Of a stretch of 20,673 nucleotides of DNA, positions 5,893 through 14,518 are shown one piece after another. The translations under genes and the position numbers were made by a program. This DNA is from a virus. Each line of letters opens with the position of its first letter. The first letter of the stretch is position 1. The stretch lies in IMG/VR virus record IMGVR_UViG_3300020185_000311, positions 1-20,673 of that record. One strand, written 5' to 3'. The notes beneath the pieces are model-generated. The model was given only the letters and a program-made list of their open reading frames with translations. It searched no databases and had not been told where the DNA came from.

Positions 5893-8800
5893 CTAATTTT
5901 TACATTTACATTCTTGCTTTAATAAATCTACTTCTGCTTTTAGTTCTTGTATTGACTTAACCAACAAGGGAACTATTTTAGAATAATCAACTGTTTGTGT
6001 ATTAATTTCTCCATTTTCTTTAATAGCATTTTTTTCTCCACCCACTGCTTGTGGTAAAACTTCTTGCAGTTCGTGAGCCATAACACCATAACTTCTTCTA
6101 CCATTTGTTTTCCATTTAAAATCATAGACTTTAATGTTAGAAACTTTTTCTAAACCATTAAAATTTTGTAAATCTTCTTTTAATCTATAATCAGAACTTG
6201 TTGTAAATAAAGTTGCAGTTCCATTAGTTTGTATTTTACCAACAGCACCATCAGTATTAAAATATTCTTGTAAATCAGTTAAATTATTATTATCAGATGT
6301 TTGAACCAAAGTCATTCTTGATTTTGAATCAAATTTAAATCCACTACCAACTAAATTAGATGCACTTGGTACAGATGTCCCTCTAAATAAAATATCCCCC
6401 CCAGATGTTATACGCATTCTTTCTACTGCTGAAGCACCTGTTGCATTAGTAGCAAATATCATATCCTGACCATTAGAGCCACTTGTGTTTATGGTGCTTA
6501 TATAAGAATATCTGTTTGAACCTACATCATCATTTGTATTTGCAGCAAAACCTAACCTTGCTTCTGTGCCAATAGTTGTGCTTTCGTTAACTATAAATAA
6601 AGGCACTGTAGGTTGACCCGCATTAGTACTATGAATTTGAAGTTTTGCAGATACATACTCCGTTCCAATTCCTACTTCCCCCCCAGATGTTATACGCATT
6701 CTTTCTGTGTTATTAGTGCCAAAAACTAAAGGTAAAGCTGATTCAGTTTGCAAACCAGTAGAGCTATTATTGCTGTATAACGAAGCACTTATTGTTCCTC
6801 CATATGATAAATCTACTCTACCAACTGATGTACCATTTATTGTTAAACTTGTATGATTTGTAATACTTCTGGGCGAATCAGTTCCAATTCCTACATTTCC
6901 GTTCCATTGAATCCTCATTCTTTCTGCCACATCCGCTTGACCTCTTGTTGTAAAAGTCATATCATTTCTTAAACCAAACGGGTTTTGATTTACAACTTCT
7001 ATTTTACCCACCTCAAAATCTGCTCCGTGGTCACTATCATCACTTGTAAAACTTATTGTACCAATTATACCTCCAATTTGTGTTACACTATTTAAATCAC
7101 TTGCAAGTATTAATTTACCTGAAACATTAGCAACTTGAGTACGAGGTTTAGACCTTATTATACCATTAACATCAATAGGGTAATTAGGGTCATCAGTACC
7201 TATTCCTACATCCCCTGAATCATCCATCCATACTCTAGTTTGACCACCAGAAACTAAAAACAATTTATCAGTTAAATGTGTATATCCAATTCCACCTCTA
7301 TATTGTTCGTTTCCACTTGTTCCATCAGCAAAATATAAAGCACCACTAGTATCATTTGCAGTAACTATACTCATTCCACCTTCTCCACTATCTTGTTTTA
7401 TAACCAAGTTATCTGCTCCAGAATAATAACTTGTAGGTGTGTCAGTCCCAATAGCTACGTTTCCGTTTCCTGTAACAATTAAATCTGTATTTCCTGAATC
7501 ATCTCTAACTTCAAATGTTTTTCCACTTGCACTATTTCCACCACCTTTAACTAATAAACCATAAGAAGTAGCAGTTGAACCACTATTATTTTCTATTGAA
7601 ACTAAAGGAGAACCTGATGCTGCTGCACCAAGAAATGTTGCACCAACTCCAGTTATATTCCCTGCAAAAGTTGAGTTTCCAGAACTGTCTATTCTTAATC
7701 TTTCTGTGCCACCACCTGAAGCAAAAATCAAATCGTTTGTTGCTCTAACAGCAAAGTTAGTATTACCTGCTGATGCTAAAGAATTAGCATTACCAACAAA
7801 ACCTAAAGTTGCGTTAGTAGTATTTTTCCAAACTGCATACGGTCCATCAGTATCTGTTGTATTTATAGTGAGGGCATCTTGACTACCATTTACAGCTACG
7901 TTTCCTGCAAAAGTTGCATCGCCACCATTTAATATTGAAAATTTTGAAGCTGCTGCAGTGTTATAAACTTCAAAACATTTTGTAGATGTTGCACCTATTA
8001 AACCCCTATTTGTTCCAGCTATATTTAATCCAATTAGAGCAGTTGCACCTCCTGTTCTATTTATAGTTAACGGAGTGACTGAACTTGTAACATTTACTGC
8101 TCCACCAAAAGTTCCGTTTCCAGAAGTTGTTATACTTCCTAAAACATCTAAAACTCCTTGTACATTAGCGCCTGTTTGATTTACAACTAATCTATAAGCA
8201 CCACCATTTGAATCTGCTCTAAAAACTTCTCCTGTAGTTGCTAATACTTCTAACTTTGCATTTCCTGTTTGACCTATTCCTACATCTCCTGAAAAGGATG
8301 CGTTTTGTGAAGTGTCTAAAGTAAGTGCAGTTGTATTATTGGTTAAAAAAGTTAAATTATTAGAATCAGATGTTTTTATATTAAATGCTTTACCTGTAGA
8401 AACTATGTTATGATTAACTGCAGTTAAATTTGTTACAACACTAAAAGAACCCCTGTTAACTGACAAAATATCGCCATCTCCTGTAAAGTTACCTGTACTA
8501 GCTTCAAATCCTGCAACTTGTAAATCTGCTGCTACATAACCTGCACCACCAATATCAACAGTTGTTGTAGGCTCTACTGTTGTGCCTTTAAATAGCTTAA
8601 ATTTATTAGAATCTGATGCGTCAGAAAACAATCCTAAGAATCTATCTGTACCATCATTGTAATCTCCATATAATCCAATGTCTAAACTATTAGCTGTATT
8701 GTCTTTCGCTAATTGTATCAATGGGTCTACTACTGCTAGTGTTTGACTGTTTACAGTTGTTGTTGTTCCGTTTACAGTTAAATCTCCTGCTATTGTAACA

Positions 8801-10641
8801 TCCCTACCAAAACTTGCATCAGCATTTCTTGATATTGTTAATGCTGTTGTGTCTAGTGCGTTTGCATCAGATACTTTAAATAATATTGATTTTGTTACAG
8901 CAGCTTGATTTATATATAAATCTCCTGTATTGTTTTTTAAATAACTATTTGTTGCATCGTGTCCTATTCTTAAATCTCCTGCATCTCCTGCTCTAAACTC
9001 GTTTCCATCATAAACAAAAATACTGCCACCTACAGCTTCTATACTTCCTGATACTTGTACTCCTATGTTTGTAGTTTCAAACTTTTTAGATGCACTATAA
9101 TATAAACTAACTGAACCACCTTCAATAGCAGTTAAATAATTTTCTCCATTAGATGCCCATAATCTTAAATTTGTTCCTTGTAACCTTAATTCTCCTGTGC
9201 CATTATCAACAATCCTACTATTACTACCATCGTGATATATTTCAAGGTCAGAACCTGCACCATAAATAGACTTTACATTATCTCCGTGTAAAGTATCGCC
9301 TGTCATAGTTCCACCTGCTAATGGTAAGAACGAGCCACCACTACCTGTAATTGTGCCTGTTACTGTTAAATCTCCTGTAACTACAGCACCTGCATTACTT
9401 GTATAAAATCTTTCAGTATTATTAAAATATAATTTTACACTAGAATTTTCTATTGCTTGTAATTGTATTTTATTACCTGCTGCATTTGTTATTCTAACTT
9501 CATTAGACCTTATATTTAATAAGCCTGTTCCAGTATCTGCAATAAGTGAATTAGAACCATCGTGGTAAATCTGTAAATCAGAACCTGCACCGAATAAAGC
9601 TTTTCCGTTATCTACAAAAGTTGCATTTGCTCCTACTGATACATTTGTTGTAGTAGATAAAGCACCTGTAATTGCTACACCTGTTGATGAGGTTACTAAT
9701 TTTTCTGCGTTATCATAATAAAGTTGAACAGAACCATTTTCATTAAACCTACCCATAAACTCATCAGTAGTACTTCCTTTAATTCTTACGCTACCAGAAC
9801 CTAATATATTTAAACTTCCAGTACCAACATCTTTAATATAACTACTTATTCCATCGTGAAATATCTCTAAATCACTACCTGTTCCATATATGCTTTTAAC
9901 ATTGTCGTTTAAAACAATATTACCTGTCATTGTACCCCCTGCAAGTGGCAAGAATGAACCACCTGCTCCTGTGATAGTTCCAGTAACTACAAGATTTCCT
10001 GTTACTTTAGAGCCATCTGTTAAAGTTTCAAATCTTTTAACATCATCATAATATAAACTTACTGCACCATTAGTTGCAAAAGTTGCTAAAGTTTCTGTTC
10101 CACTATTAGACTGTATTTCTAAGTCGTTAGTCCAAATTTTTAAAAACCCAGTTCCTACTTCATTAATATAAGAATTAGAGCCATCGTGATAGATTTGTAA
10201 ATCACTTCCTGCTCCGAATATTGCTTTACTAGAATCAGTAAACGTAATGTCATCACTAGCGCTTACTACAATATCATTTCCACCTGTTGTATTTCCGAAA
10301 GATAAAACTTCCTGTAAAGTATCTGAAGTAGCAAATTTACTATCTACATATAGTTTTACAGCAGCACTTGTAGGAAGTGAAGTATTATTATCAAAGTTTT
10401 CTATTCCATCAGTAGAAGTTACGTAACGTGTTATAGTAACGCCTGTGCCTGTATCTTTTAATGAACCCCATTCTAGTATATTACTTACTTTAAAGTCCCC
10501 TGCTGTGTTTAAAAACAGCCCTGATAGGTTGCCTGAGCCATCAGATAGTTCCCTTAATGTAGCATTTAGTACCGCATTATCTACAGTCTTTAATAGGCCT
10601 TCATACGTTGCGGATATTTTAGTGTTAAATAGAGTTGCCAT
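5893..10641 (-). CDS. Tail fibre or spike with S74 intramolecular chaperone
   Basis: This 1582-residue protein is the largest in the window. A short N-terminal segment (about 1-85) would attach to the tail. Five tandem modules of the form GSDLQIYHDGSNSYI with a following GTG-L-I strand lie near residues 152, 261, 360, 470 and 560. A duplicated GGSFLPLAGGTMTG segment lies near 225 and 440. After about 780 it is rich in beta-strand phrases such as VGIGTD-P and ERMRITSGG, typical of trimeric fibres. The last 100 residues are a Peptidase_S74 chaperone. SDYRLK places Ser1483 and Lys1488 at the spacing of the endosialidase Ser-Lys dyad, and MAHELQEVLPQAV plus a C-terminal coiled coil follow. The chaperone should trimerise the fibre and then cleave itself off before Ser1483. 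It would recognise the host surface. Confidence 0.9.
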   Translation of the reverse strand: MATLFNTKISATYEGLLKTVDNAVLNATLRELSDGSGNLSGLFLNTAGDFKVSNILEWGSLKDTGTGVTITRYVTSTDGIENFDNNTSLPTSAAVKLYVDSKFATSDTLQEVLSFGNTTGGNDIVVSASDDITFTDSSKAIFGAGSDLQIYHDGSNSYINEVGTGFLKIWTNDLEIQSNSGTETLATFATNGAVSLYYDDVKRFETLTDGSKVTGNLVVTGTITGAGGSFLPLAGGTMTGNIVLNDNVKSIYGTGSDLEIFHDGISSYIKDVGTGSLNILGSGSVRIKGSTTDEFMGRFNENGSVQLYYDNAEKLVTSSTGVAITGALSTTTNVSVGANATFVDNGKALFGAGSDLQIYHDGSNSLIADTGTGLLNIRSNEVRITNAAGNKIQLQAIENSSVKLYFNNTERFYTSNAGAVVTGDLTVTGTITGSGGSFLPLAGGTMTGDTLHGDNVKSIYGAGSDLEIYHDGSNSRIVDNGTGELRLQGTNLRLWASNGENYLTAIEGGSVSLYYSASKKFETTNIGVQVSGSIEAVGGSIFVYDGNEFRAGDAGDLRIGHDATNSYLKNNTGDLYINQAAVTKSILFKVSDANALDTTALTISRNADASFGRDVTIAGDLTVNGTTTTVNSQTLAVVDPLIQLAKDNTANSLDIGLYGDYNDGTDRFLGLFSDASDSNKFKLFKGTTVEPTTTVDIGGAGYVAADLQVAGFEASTGNFTGDGDILSVNRGSFSVVTNLTAVNHNIVSTGKAFNIKTSDSNNLTFLTNNTTALTLDTSQNASFSGDVGIGQTGNAKLEVLATTGEVFRADSNGGAYRLVVNQTGANVQGVLDVLGSITTSGNGTFGGAVNVTSSVTPLTINRTGGATALIGLNIAGTNRGLIGATSTKCFEVYNTAAASKFSILNGGDATFAGNVAVNGSQDALTINTTDTDGPYAVWKNTTNATLGFVGNANSLASAGNTNFAVRATNDLIFASGGGTERLRIDSSGNSTFAGNITGVGATFLGAAASGSPLVSIENNSGSTATSYGLLVKGGGNSASGKTFEVRDDSGNTDLIVTGNGNVAIGTDTPTSYYSGADNLVIKQDSGEGGMSIVTANDTSGALYFADGTSGNEQYRGGIGYTHLTDKLFLVSGGQTRVWMDDSGDVGIGTDDPNYPIDVNGIIRSKPRTQVANVSGKLILASDLNSVTQIGGIIGTISFTSDDSDHGADFEVGKIEVVNQNPFGLRNDMTFTTRGQADVAERMRIQWNGNVGIGTDSPRSITNHTSLTINGTSVGRVDLSYGGTISASLYSNNSSTGLQTESALPLVFGTNNTERMRITSGGEVGIGTEYVSAKLQIHSTNAGQPTVPLFIVNESTTIGTEARLGFAANTNDDVGSNRYSYISTINTSGSNGQDMIFATNATGASAVERMRITSGGDILFRGTSVPSASNLVGSGFKFDSKSRMTLVQTSDNNNLTDLQEYFNTDGAVGKIQTNGTATLFTTSSDYRLKEDLQNFNGLEKVSNIKVYDFKWKTNGRRSYGVMAHELQEVLPQAVGGEKNAIKENGEINTQTVDYSKIVPLLVKSIQELKAEVDLLKQECKCKN
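9180..10240 (-). repeat. Tandem protein-coding repeats in the tail fibre
   Basis: Four strong copies of a roughly 100-residue module centre on codons for IYHDGSNS or a variant (near 10184, 9857, 9560 and 9230), and a weaker fifth (IGHDATNSYL) lies near 8960. The first four are spaced about 300-330 bases apart. The modules differ in sequence, so they are old duplications, but they keep matching blocks that could recombine. Confidence 0.7.
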
Positions 10642-10729
10642 TCTTAGTGTTTTTTAATTTGTTTTTTTTTATTTTTTTTAAGAAAACTTTTAATTTTTCT
10701 ATATTTTTTTCTTTTACTTTATATTTCAT
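10625..10729 (-). CDS. Possible lysine-rich micropeptide (34 aa)
   Basis: A 34-codon frame starts at an ATG that overlaps the stop of the connector-like gene as ATGA and runs 17 bases into the tail fibre gene in another frame. The product is extremely basic (MKYKVKEKNIEKLKVFLKKI, then more Lys). The interval 10642-10725 is A-rich, so a Lys-rich frame could arise by chance. The ATGA overlap is the only real support. It may serve simply to couple translation of the fibre to the genes before it. Confidence 0.35.
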   Translation of the reverse strand: MKYKVKEKNIEKLKVFLKKIKKNKLKNTKNGNSI

Positions 10730-11235
10730 AACACCCAGCCGTTAAACGTTGCATCATAACTTGGATAAATATCATCATTTATGTTACTCGTGTACTCCGG
10801 ATAGGTTGTTTGGTTAAAACTCATGAAATCAATAAACCTTCTTGAATACCATTCTGCGTTAGTTCTTGCTTTTTCTGTTAAAAAATCTACTTCTTCCTTG
10901 CTTACTGTATCTGCGTTCTCGCTACGGTGCTTATACATTCCACCGTTTCGTATTTGATATGCACTAAAGGGAATATAATCTACCTGTGAAAACCATATAA
11001 GCATAGGCACTACATAATCATCTAATAGCGTTTTCCACCTAGCATTAGCTGGTAAATCAATACCTGCTACTATAGCCGCTGTTAGTGCGTTATACATTTT
11101 AGTTCCTAAATAGTTTTGAATATGAATTTCCTGCGCCAGTTTAATGAATTGTATATACTTATCTGTATCTACATTTCCATCAATTATTGAGTTTCTAACT
11201 AAATCTGTTCTATTTATAAAAAGTACTGTTGCCAT
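10726..11235 (-). CDS. Head-tail connector-like protein (putative, DUF6712-like)
   Basis: The 169-residue product has a helical N-terminal core (VDTDKYIQFIKLAQEIHIQN followed by YLGTKMYNAL) and a second helical region (WKTLLDDYVVPMLIWFSQVDY). It ends in a conserved-looking tail with RTNAEWYSRRFIDFM and a tyrosine-rich PEYTSNINDDIYPSYD. This pattern resembles small head-completion or connector proteins found next to portal genes in Bacteroidota phages, which I believe fall in DUF6712. It starts 2 bases after the portal stop. The role would be to bind under the portal and join the tail. The family assignment is from memory and moderate. Confidence 0.55.
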   Translation of the reverse strand: MATVLFINRTDLVRNSIIDGNVDTDKYIQFIKLAQEIHIQNYLGTKMYNALTAAIVAGIDLPANARWKTLLDDYVVPMLIWFSQVDYIPFSAYQIRNGGMYKHRSENADTVSKEEVDFLTEKARTNAEWYSRRFIDFMSFNQTTYPEYTSNINDDIYPSYDATFNGWVL

Positions 11236-11237
11236 AA

Positions 11238-13367
11238 TTATTCTCCTTGAGGGTTTCCGGGCAAAAAGCCCTTGTTTGGTAAGTTTCTAGGTTGTATAGA
11301 TACCTGATAGGGGTTAGTAACCTTATAGCCTAATATAGCGGCCTGTCTAGTACCTATAATATCCTGTGCATCTTTTGTGTTAATCTTTGCGGATTTGCTT
11401 TTATAAGTAACTCTACGCCATGAATGATGACAGTTACCTCCGCCTTTCCAAAGCCATATAGAATACGTATCAGCTCCCTCAGGACCCCAGCCCGGATTCA
11501 CTTTTTGTGTACCCATAGCTATTATATCTTTTTTACGGTATAATTTATTAGCTTGTTTCATGGCCCTGCAAAACTTTCTAGCATTTGCTCCTACTTTTCT
11601 AGGTGCATAATAGTATCTAACTCTAAAATAGTTTTCGCCAATCTTTTTATCTTGCTCAGATTTAGTGTTAGGGTATGCGCTACCGGTACTTACTACAAAT
11701 TTCCACATCTTACCTAGCAATGATAATTTTTCTTGGCTCTGTGCGTTTAATTCATGTATTACCTCATCTATTTTATCATCCTTAGTATAATCTACAGCTT
11801 GGTCATATATAGGTTCCCACTTACTCTCATCTATATCCTCGCCTAAAGCTATTAACTTGGCTGCTACTTCTTCATCATCATTCTGTTCATCTGCTGAGCA
11901 GCATAACCTTTCTACCTTAGACTGCTCTATGCAGTTAGGAACTTCTTTACCATCTTTAATTTTAGTGCCGTATTGTTCGTATCCATCCCAGCATGGCGCT
12001 TTTAACTCCTCGTGGTTCTCGCATGGCATGTAATATACTACACCCTCAACCTCGTGTTCATGGTATCCTTCACATCCTTTTTCTTCTGCAACCTTAATTG
12101 CTTCTTCTTTAGTATCGTAAGCCGTTTTACCATCAATAGTTTTAAGCTCTACCTTAGCAAGCTTACTTTCCATTTCAACACCTGTTTCTTCTTCTATTGT
12201 TTCTTTGTCTTGTATATCAGTATCAACCTCAGTAAACTCTAACGGCTGTAACGTAGTAAAGTATAGGCGTAAGCTTATATCATTGTACGATAGTAGTTTA
12301 TCAAAGCAATCAATTAAAAGCTCTTGAAAGGGCCTTATAACGGTATTATCCATTAATAAACTAGCAGTCTTTATTTCATCTGCATTATTACCCAGTCCGC
12401 TTTGGTCTTTAATACCTAAAAGCATAGGCGATACAATACGATGCGCTACCATTATCTTTTTAGTACTCTCCTCGCTTAGAAACTGATACTGGTTATGTGC
12501 ATCACTAAGCTGTACTGGCGTTATTTCTGCTGAGCTTTCTTTATTATCGTTAAAAGCTAGTATAAACTTACCAGCATTACTAGAGCCTGAGAATTTAGCA
12601 GCTATTTTGTTTTCTATTAATTGCCTTTCCTCTTGATTTGGAGTACCATTATTGAAATTTATGAGCATACTAGGGCTAAGGCCATTCAGTATATTGTTTA
12701 AATGATAGTTACTTACTTCTTCTTCTAGCTCTGCATACTGTAATCCACCTTGATAATCGACAGGACTATAGTAGTAAAAACCTGATTTGTAAGGTTTTAT
12801 GTAATATATTTCTATATTTTCTTTTGACATACCGTAAGCTGGTATTCTTAAAGGCACATCACTACGTTTTATATTAGGCCAATCCTTAAAATAATAATAA
12901 GCCGGCACTTCGCCATCTTCATTAGCCTTTTCAGCCCTTAGGGTTTCTATTGGCATGTGTTCTAGCTGTGCTATTCTTTTTCTATCCTTTGTATAAATAA
13001 CTTGTATAGCGCATTGGCCCATTAACTTTAAATCGTAACACAGTTTTCTTACTACATCTTTTTTAAATAAAGTAATCATTTGCGCATATTCGTTGGGCTT
13101 TTTATTTGCATCTGTAGCATTTAACCCTTTGCCGTAAATAGCCTGACTAATACCGTTGATGGCTGCATTGTTGGTTGGACTACCATTATATCTGTCTATT
13201 AGATACTGGAAATAGTTATTGTCTGCGCCATATTCTATCCAGTCTTTGCCGTTTACTTCTTTTATTTCTGGGCTTGTATATGTGCTTAAATTTACAAAGC
13301 CAAACTGTGATAATTTAGAAGCCTTTTTAAACTGGCCTTTATCATTTCTTAATCGTGTTTTTTTCAT
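11238..13367 (-). CDS. Portal protein with Cys/His-rich C-terminal extension
   Basis: The 709-residue protein begins with a portal-like core (about 40-385): WIEYGADNNYFQYLIDRYNG, NNAAINGISQAIYGKGL and the stretch KKIMVAHRIVSPMLLGI. A dodecamer of this would form the DNA gate at one capsid vertex. After an acidic linker comes an unusual extension. Residues 408-452 include GCEGYHEHE and MPCENH (C432, H436, H438, C449, H452). Residues 458-480 carry CWDGYEQYGTKIKDGKEVPN. Residues 575-655 carry YFRVRYYYAPRKVGANARKF and WGPEGADTYSIWLWKGGGNC followed by HHSW. These are not part of a normal portal and could be a metal-binding or head-internal domain. The start overlaps the 143-residue gene as ATGA. 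Confidence 0.75.
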   Translation of the reverse strand: MKKTRLRNDKGQFKKASKLSQFGFVNLSTYTSPEIKEVNGKDWIEYGADNNYFQYLIDRYNGSPTNNAAINGISQAIYGKGLNATDANKKPNEYAQMITLFKKDVVRKLCYDLKLMGQCAIQVIYTKDRKRIAQLEHMPIETLRAEKANEDGEVPAYYYFKDWPNIKRSDVPLRIPAYGMSKENIEIYYIKPYKSGFYYYSPVDYQGGLQYAELEEEVSNYHLNNILNGLSPSMLINFNNGTPNQEERQLIENKIAAKFSGSSNAGKFILAFNDNKESSAEITPVQLSDAHNQYQFLSEESTKKIMVAHRIVSPMLLGIKDQSGLGNNADEIKTASLLMDNTVIRPFQELLIDCFDKLLSYNDISLRLYFTTLQPLEFTEVDTDIQDKETIEEETGVEMESKLAKVELKTIDGKTAYDTKEEAIKVAEEKGCEGYHEHEVEGVVYYMPCENHEELKAPCWDGYEQYGTKIKDGKEVPNCIEQSKVERLCCSADEQNDDEEVAAKLIALGEDIDESKWEPIYDQAVDYTKDDKIDEVIHELNAQSQEKLSLLGKMWKFVVSTGSAYPNTKSEQDKKIGENYFRVRYYYAPRKVGANARKFCRAMKQANKLYRKKDIIAMGTQKVNPGWGPEGADTYSIWLWKGGGNCHHSWRRVTYKSKSAKINTKDAQDIIGTRQAAILGYKVTNPYQVSIQPRNLPNKGFLPGNPQGE

Positions 13368-13795
13368 CTTACTGTATAAGTGTTATTATAACCGCTATAG
13401 TGCGTGTATTGGCCTTTATTTAGTTTATAGTAATCATTTTGATTTAATTGGTCCACATCTTGGTCTGTGCAGAAAATTTTATCGTTATAAATATCCACCA
13501 TTTGCCCTTCATCTTCATTCCATTTAACCTCATAAAAATTCCAAAGACTATAATTAGTGTTCCAAAAATTAAAGTCAATATAAAGTCTTAAATCAAAAAA
13601 ATGGTTTTCTACTAAAACTGGATTGAAAACATTATCAAACGTTAAATAATTACCAGCAATAGTAGCTGCGAATATATCGTATTGCTTTACTACATTAGTA
13701 CTATCATCCCTAATATCCATGCTAAAAGAAGCACTATATTCTCTAGGAATTACTGAAAGCGTTTGAGCCGCAGCCGAAGTAGTTAAAATTATCAT
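13364..13795 (-). CDS. Beta-rich structural protein next to the portal (143 aa, unknown role)
   Basis: The product starts MIILTTSAAAQTLSVIPREY and is beta-rich with many aromatic residues (FFDLRLYIDFNFWNTNYSLW), a composition typical of virion proteins. It ends in a short polar segment with the stretch KGQYTHYSGYNNTYTVR. Related short proteins with a MIxL-TT start sit beside portal or connector genes in other Bacteroidota phages, from memory. It is the first gene of a separate transcription unit, because a terminator and then a TACAAA-N17-TTATAT element lie directly upstream. The element ends 6 bases before the ATG. Its stop overlaps the portal start. It may be a tail-completion or capsid decoration protein. 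Confidence 0.6.
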   Translation of the reverse strand: MIILTTSAAAQTLSVIPREYSASFSMDIRDDSTNVVKQYDIFAATIAGNYLTFDNVFNPVLVENHFFDLRLYIDFNFWNTNYSLWNFYEVKWNEDEGQMVDIYNDKIFCTDQDVDQLNQNDYYKLNKGQYTHYSGYNNTYTVR

Positions 13796-13801
13796 ACACT
13801 T

Positions 13802-13830
13802 ATATAACGTAAATAATAGGGTTATTTGTA
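13802..13830 (-). promoter_or_regulatory. Phage promoter-like element TACAAA-N17-TTATAT (copy 1)
   Basis: On the minus strand TACAAA and TTATAT are 17 bases apart, with CG directly before TTATAT. Two other copies share this layout. The element lies between the terminator at 13843-13874 and the start at 13795, as expected for a promoter that restarts transcription. The A of the ATG is the seventh base after TTATAT, so a transcript would have essentially no leader. Confidence 0.6.
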
Positions 13831-13842
13831 GAAGTGTCCACC

Positions 13843-13874
13843 TAAAAAAAAAAGCACCCTATAAAGAGTGCTTA
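13843..13874 (-). terminator. Intrinsic terminator after the tail tube gene
   Basis: On the minus strand AAGCACTC and GGGTGCTT form a stem with one G:U pair around a short AT-rich loop, followed by about ten T. It lies about 30 bases past the stop of the tail tube-like gene and divides the structural genes into two transcription units. Confidence 0.8.
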
Positions 13875-13903
13875 ATTTACTAACTAAAAATTAATGATTA
13901 TTA

Positions 13904-14446
13904 TTATGGTATTACCGGCACACCAACTGGCGTTGGGTCTATTTGTGCTGGGTCCCCTGTTACTGCTGATGCTAAGAAATACGGTGCGTATTCTTCTAAG
14001 CCTTCAAAAGTAAGTGTAAATCCTGATAAATCTCCAGCCGCTGCTCCTGTTACAACAGTTCCGCCTGTGCATTCCATTCCATTTTCAAATCCGCATAAAA
14101 AGCTATTTCCGTAATAATCTTCTACAACTATGTAAGGTCTAGCTACTGCAAGCACTTGTAATTCTGCTTGAGTTTGTGCATCTAAGAAAGTTAATGTTAA
14201 ATTAAGTGTTTGGGTGTAAAAAGTAGTTCCATTCTCTCTACTGCTTGTAACAGTAGTTTCAAGGCTAGAATTTCCCTTTACATCATATTCGTAATAAGTA
14301 GGGCTACCTGTAACAGTAGCTTCTTTAGTAGTTGAATCAATACTTACTCCTGTTAATGAGCCAAAGTCAGCGAAATATACTTTTTTTATTCCGCCAAAAG
14401 CTGATTTACAAGGTATTTTTCTACCTGTTGTTAATGTACATGCCAT
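13904..14446 (-). CDS. Major tail (tube) protein (putative)
   Basis: The product is about 180 residues from the start chosen here. It begins MACTLTTGRKIPCKSAFGG and continues with beta-rich stretches (VYFADFGSLTGVSI, TTFYTQTLNLTLTF), a GNSFLCGFENGMECTGG segment and a terminal SGFTLTFEGLEEYAPYF. This pattern is common for proteins downstream of the capsid gene in Bacteroidota phages, and I regard it as the tail tube protein that polymerises around the tape measure. A longer frame starts at 14500, but its extra 18 codons overlap a hairpin and do not look conserved, so I prefer 14446. Four cysteines are present, which is unusual for a tube protein. Confidence 0.6.
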   Translation of the reverse strand: MACTLTTGRKIPCKSAFGGIKKVYFADFGSLTGVSIDSTTKEATVTGSPTYYEYDVKGNSSLETTVTSSRENGTTFYTQTLNLTLTFLDAQTQAELQVLAVARPYIVVEDYYGNSFLCGFENGMECTGGTVVTGAAAGDLSGFTLTFEGLEEYAPYFLASAVTGDPAQIDPTPVGVPVIP

Positions 14447-14470
14447 TTGATATATATTTTGTAACCTACA

Positions 14471-14498
14471 GAGTATCAGGTTTTTACGCCCAATACTC
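14471..14498 (-). other. Hairpin in the leader of the tail tube gene
   Basis: GAGTAT pairs with ATACTC, and after a two-base mismatch GG pairs with CC around an 8-base loop. It lies between the capsid gene and the preferred tail tube start. No T-run follows, so it is not a terminator. It might stabilise or process the mRNA to adjust the capsid-to-tube ratio. Confidence 0.4.
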
Positions 14499-14518
14499 AT
14501 TCAGTTGATTAATTAATT

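Noticed and set aside
8950-10240. Regularly spaced repeats considered as a CRISPR-like or regulatory array
   Set aside because: The repeats are divergent, in frame, and explained by repeated protein modules of the tail fibre.
5893-10641. Tail fibre considered as the target of a diversity-generating retroelement
   Set aside because: No reverse transcriptase, template repeat or accessory gene is visible in the window, and the repeats do not show the A-specific variation pattern.
14471-14498. Hairpin after the capsid gene considered as a terminator
   Set aside because: No T-run follows, and the outer stem is interrupted by mismatches; a true terminator is found after the next gene.
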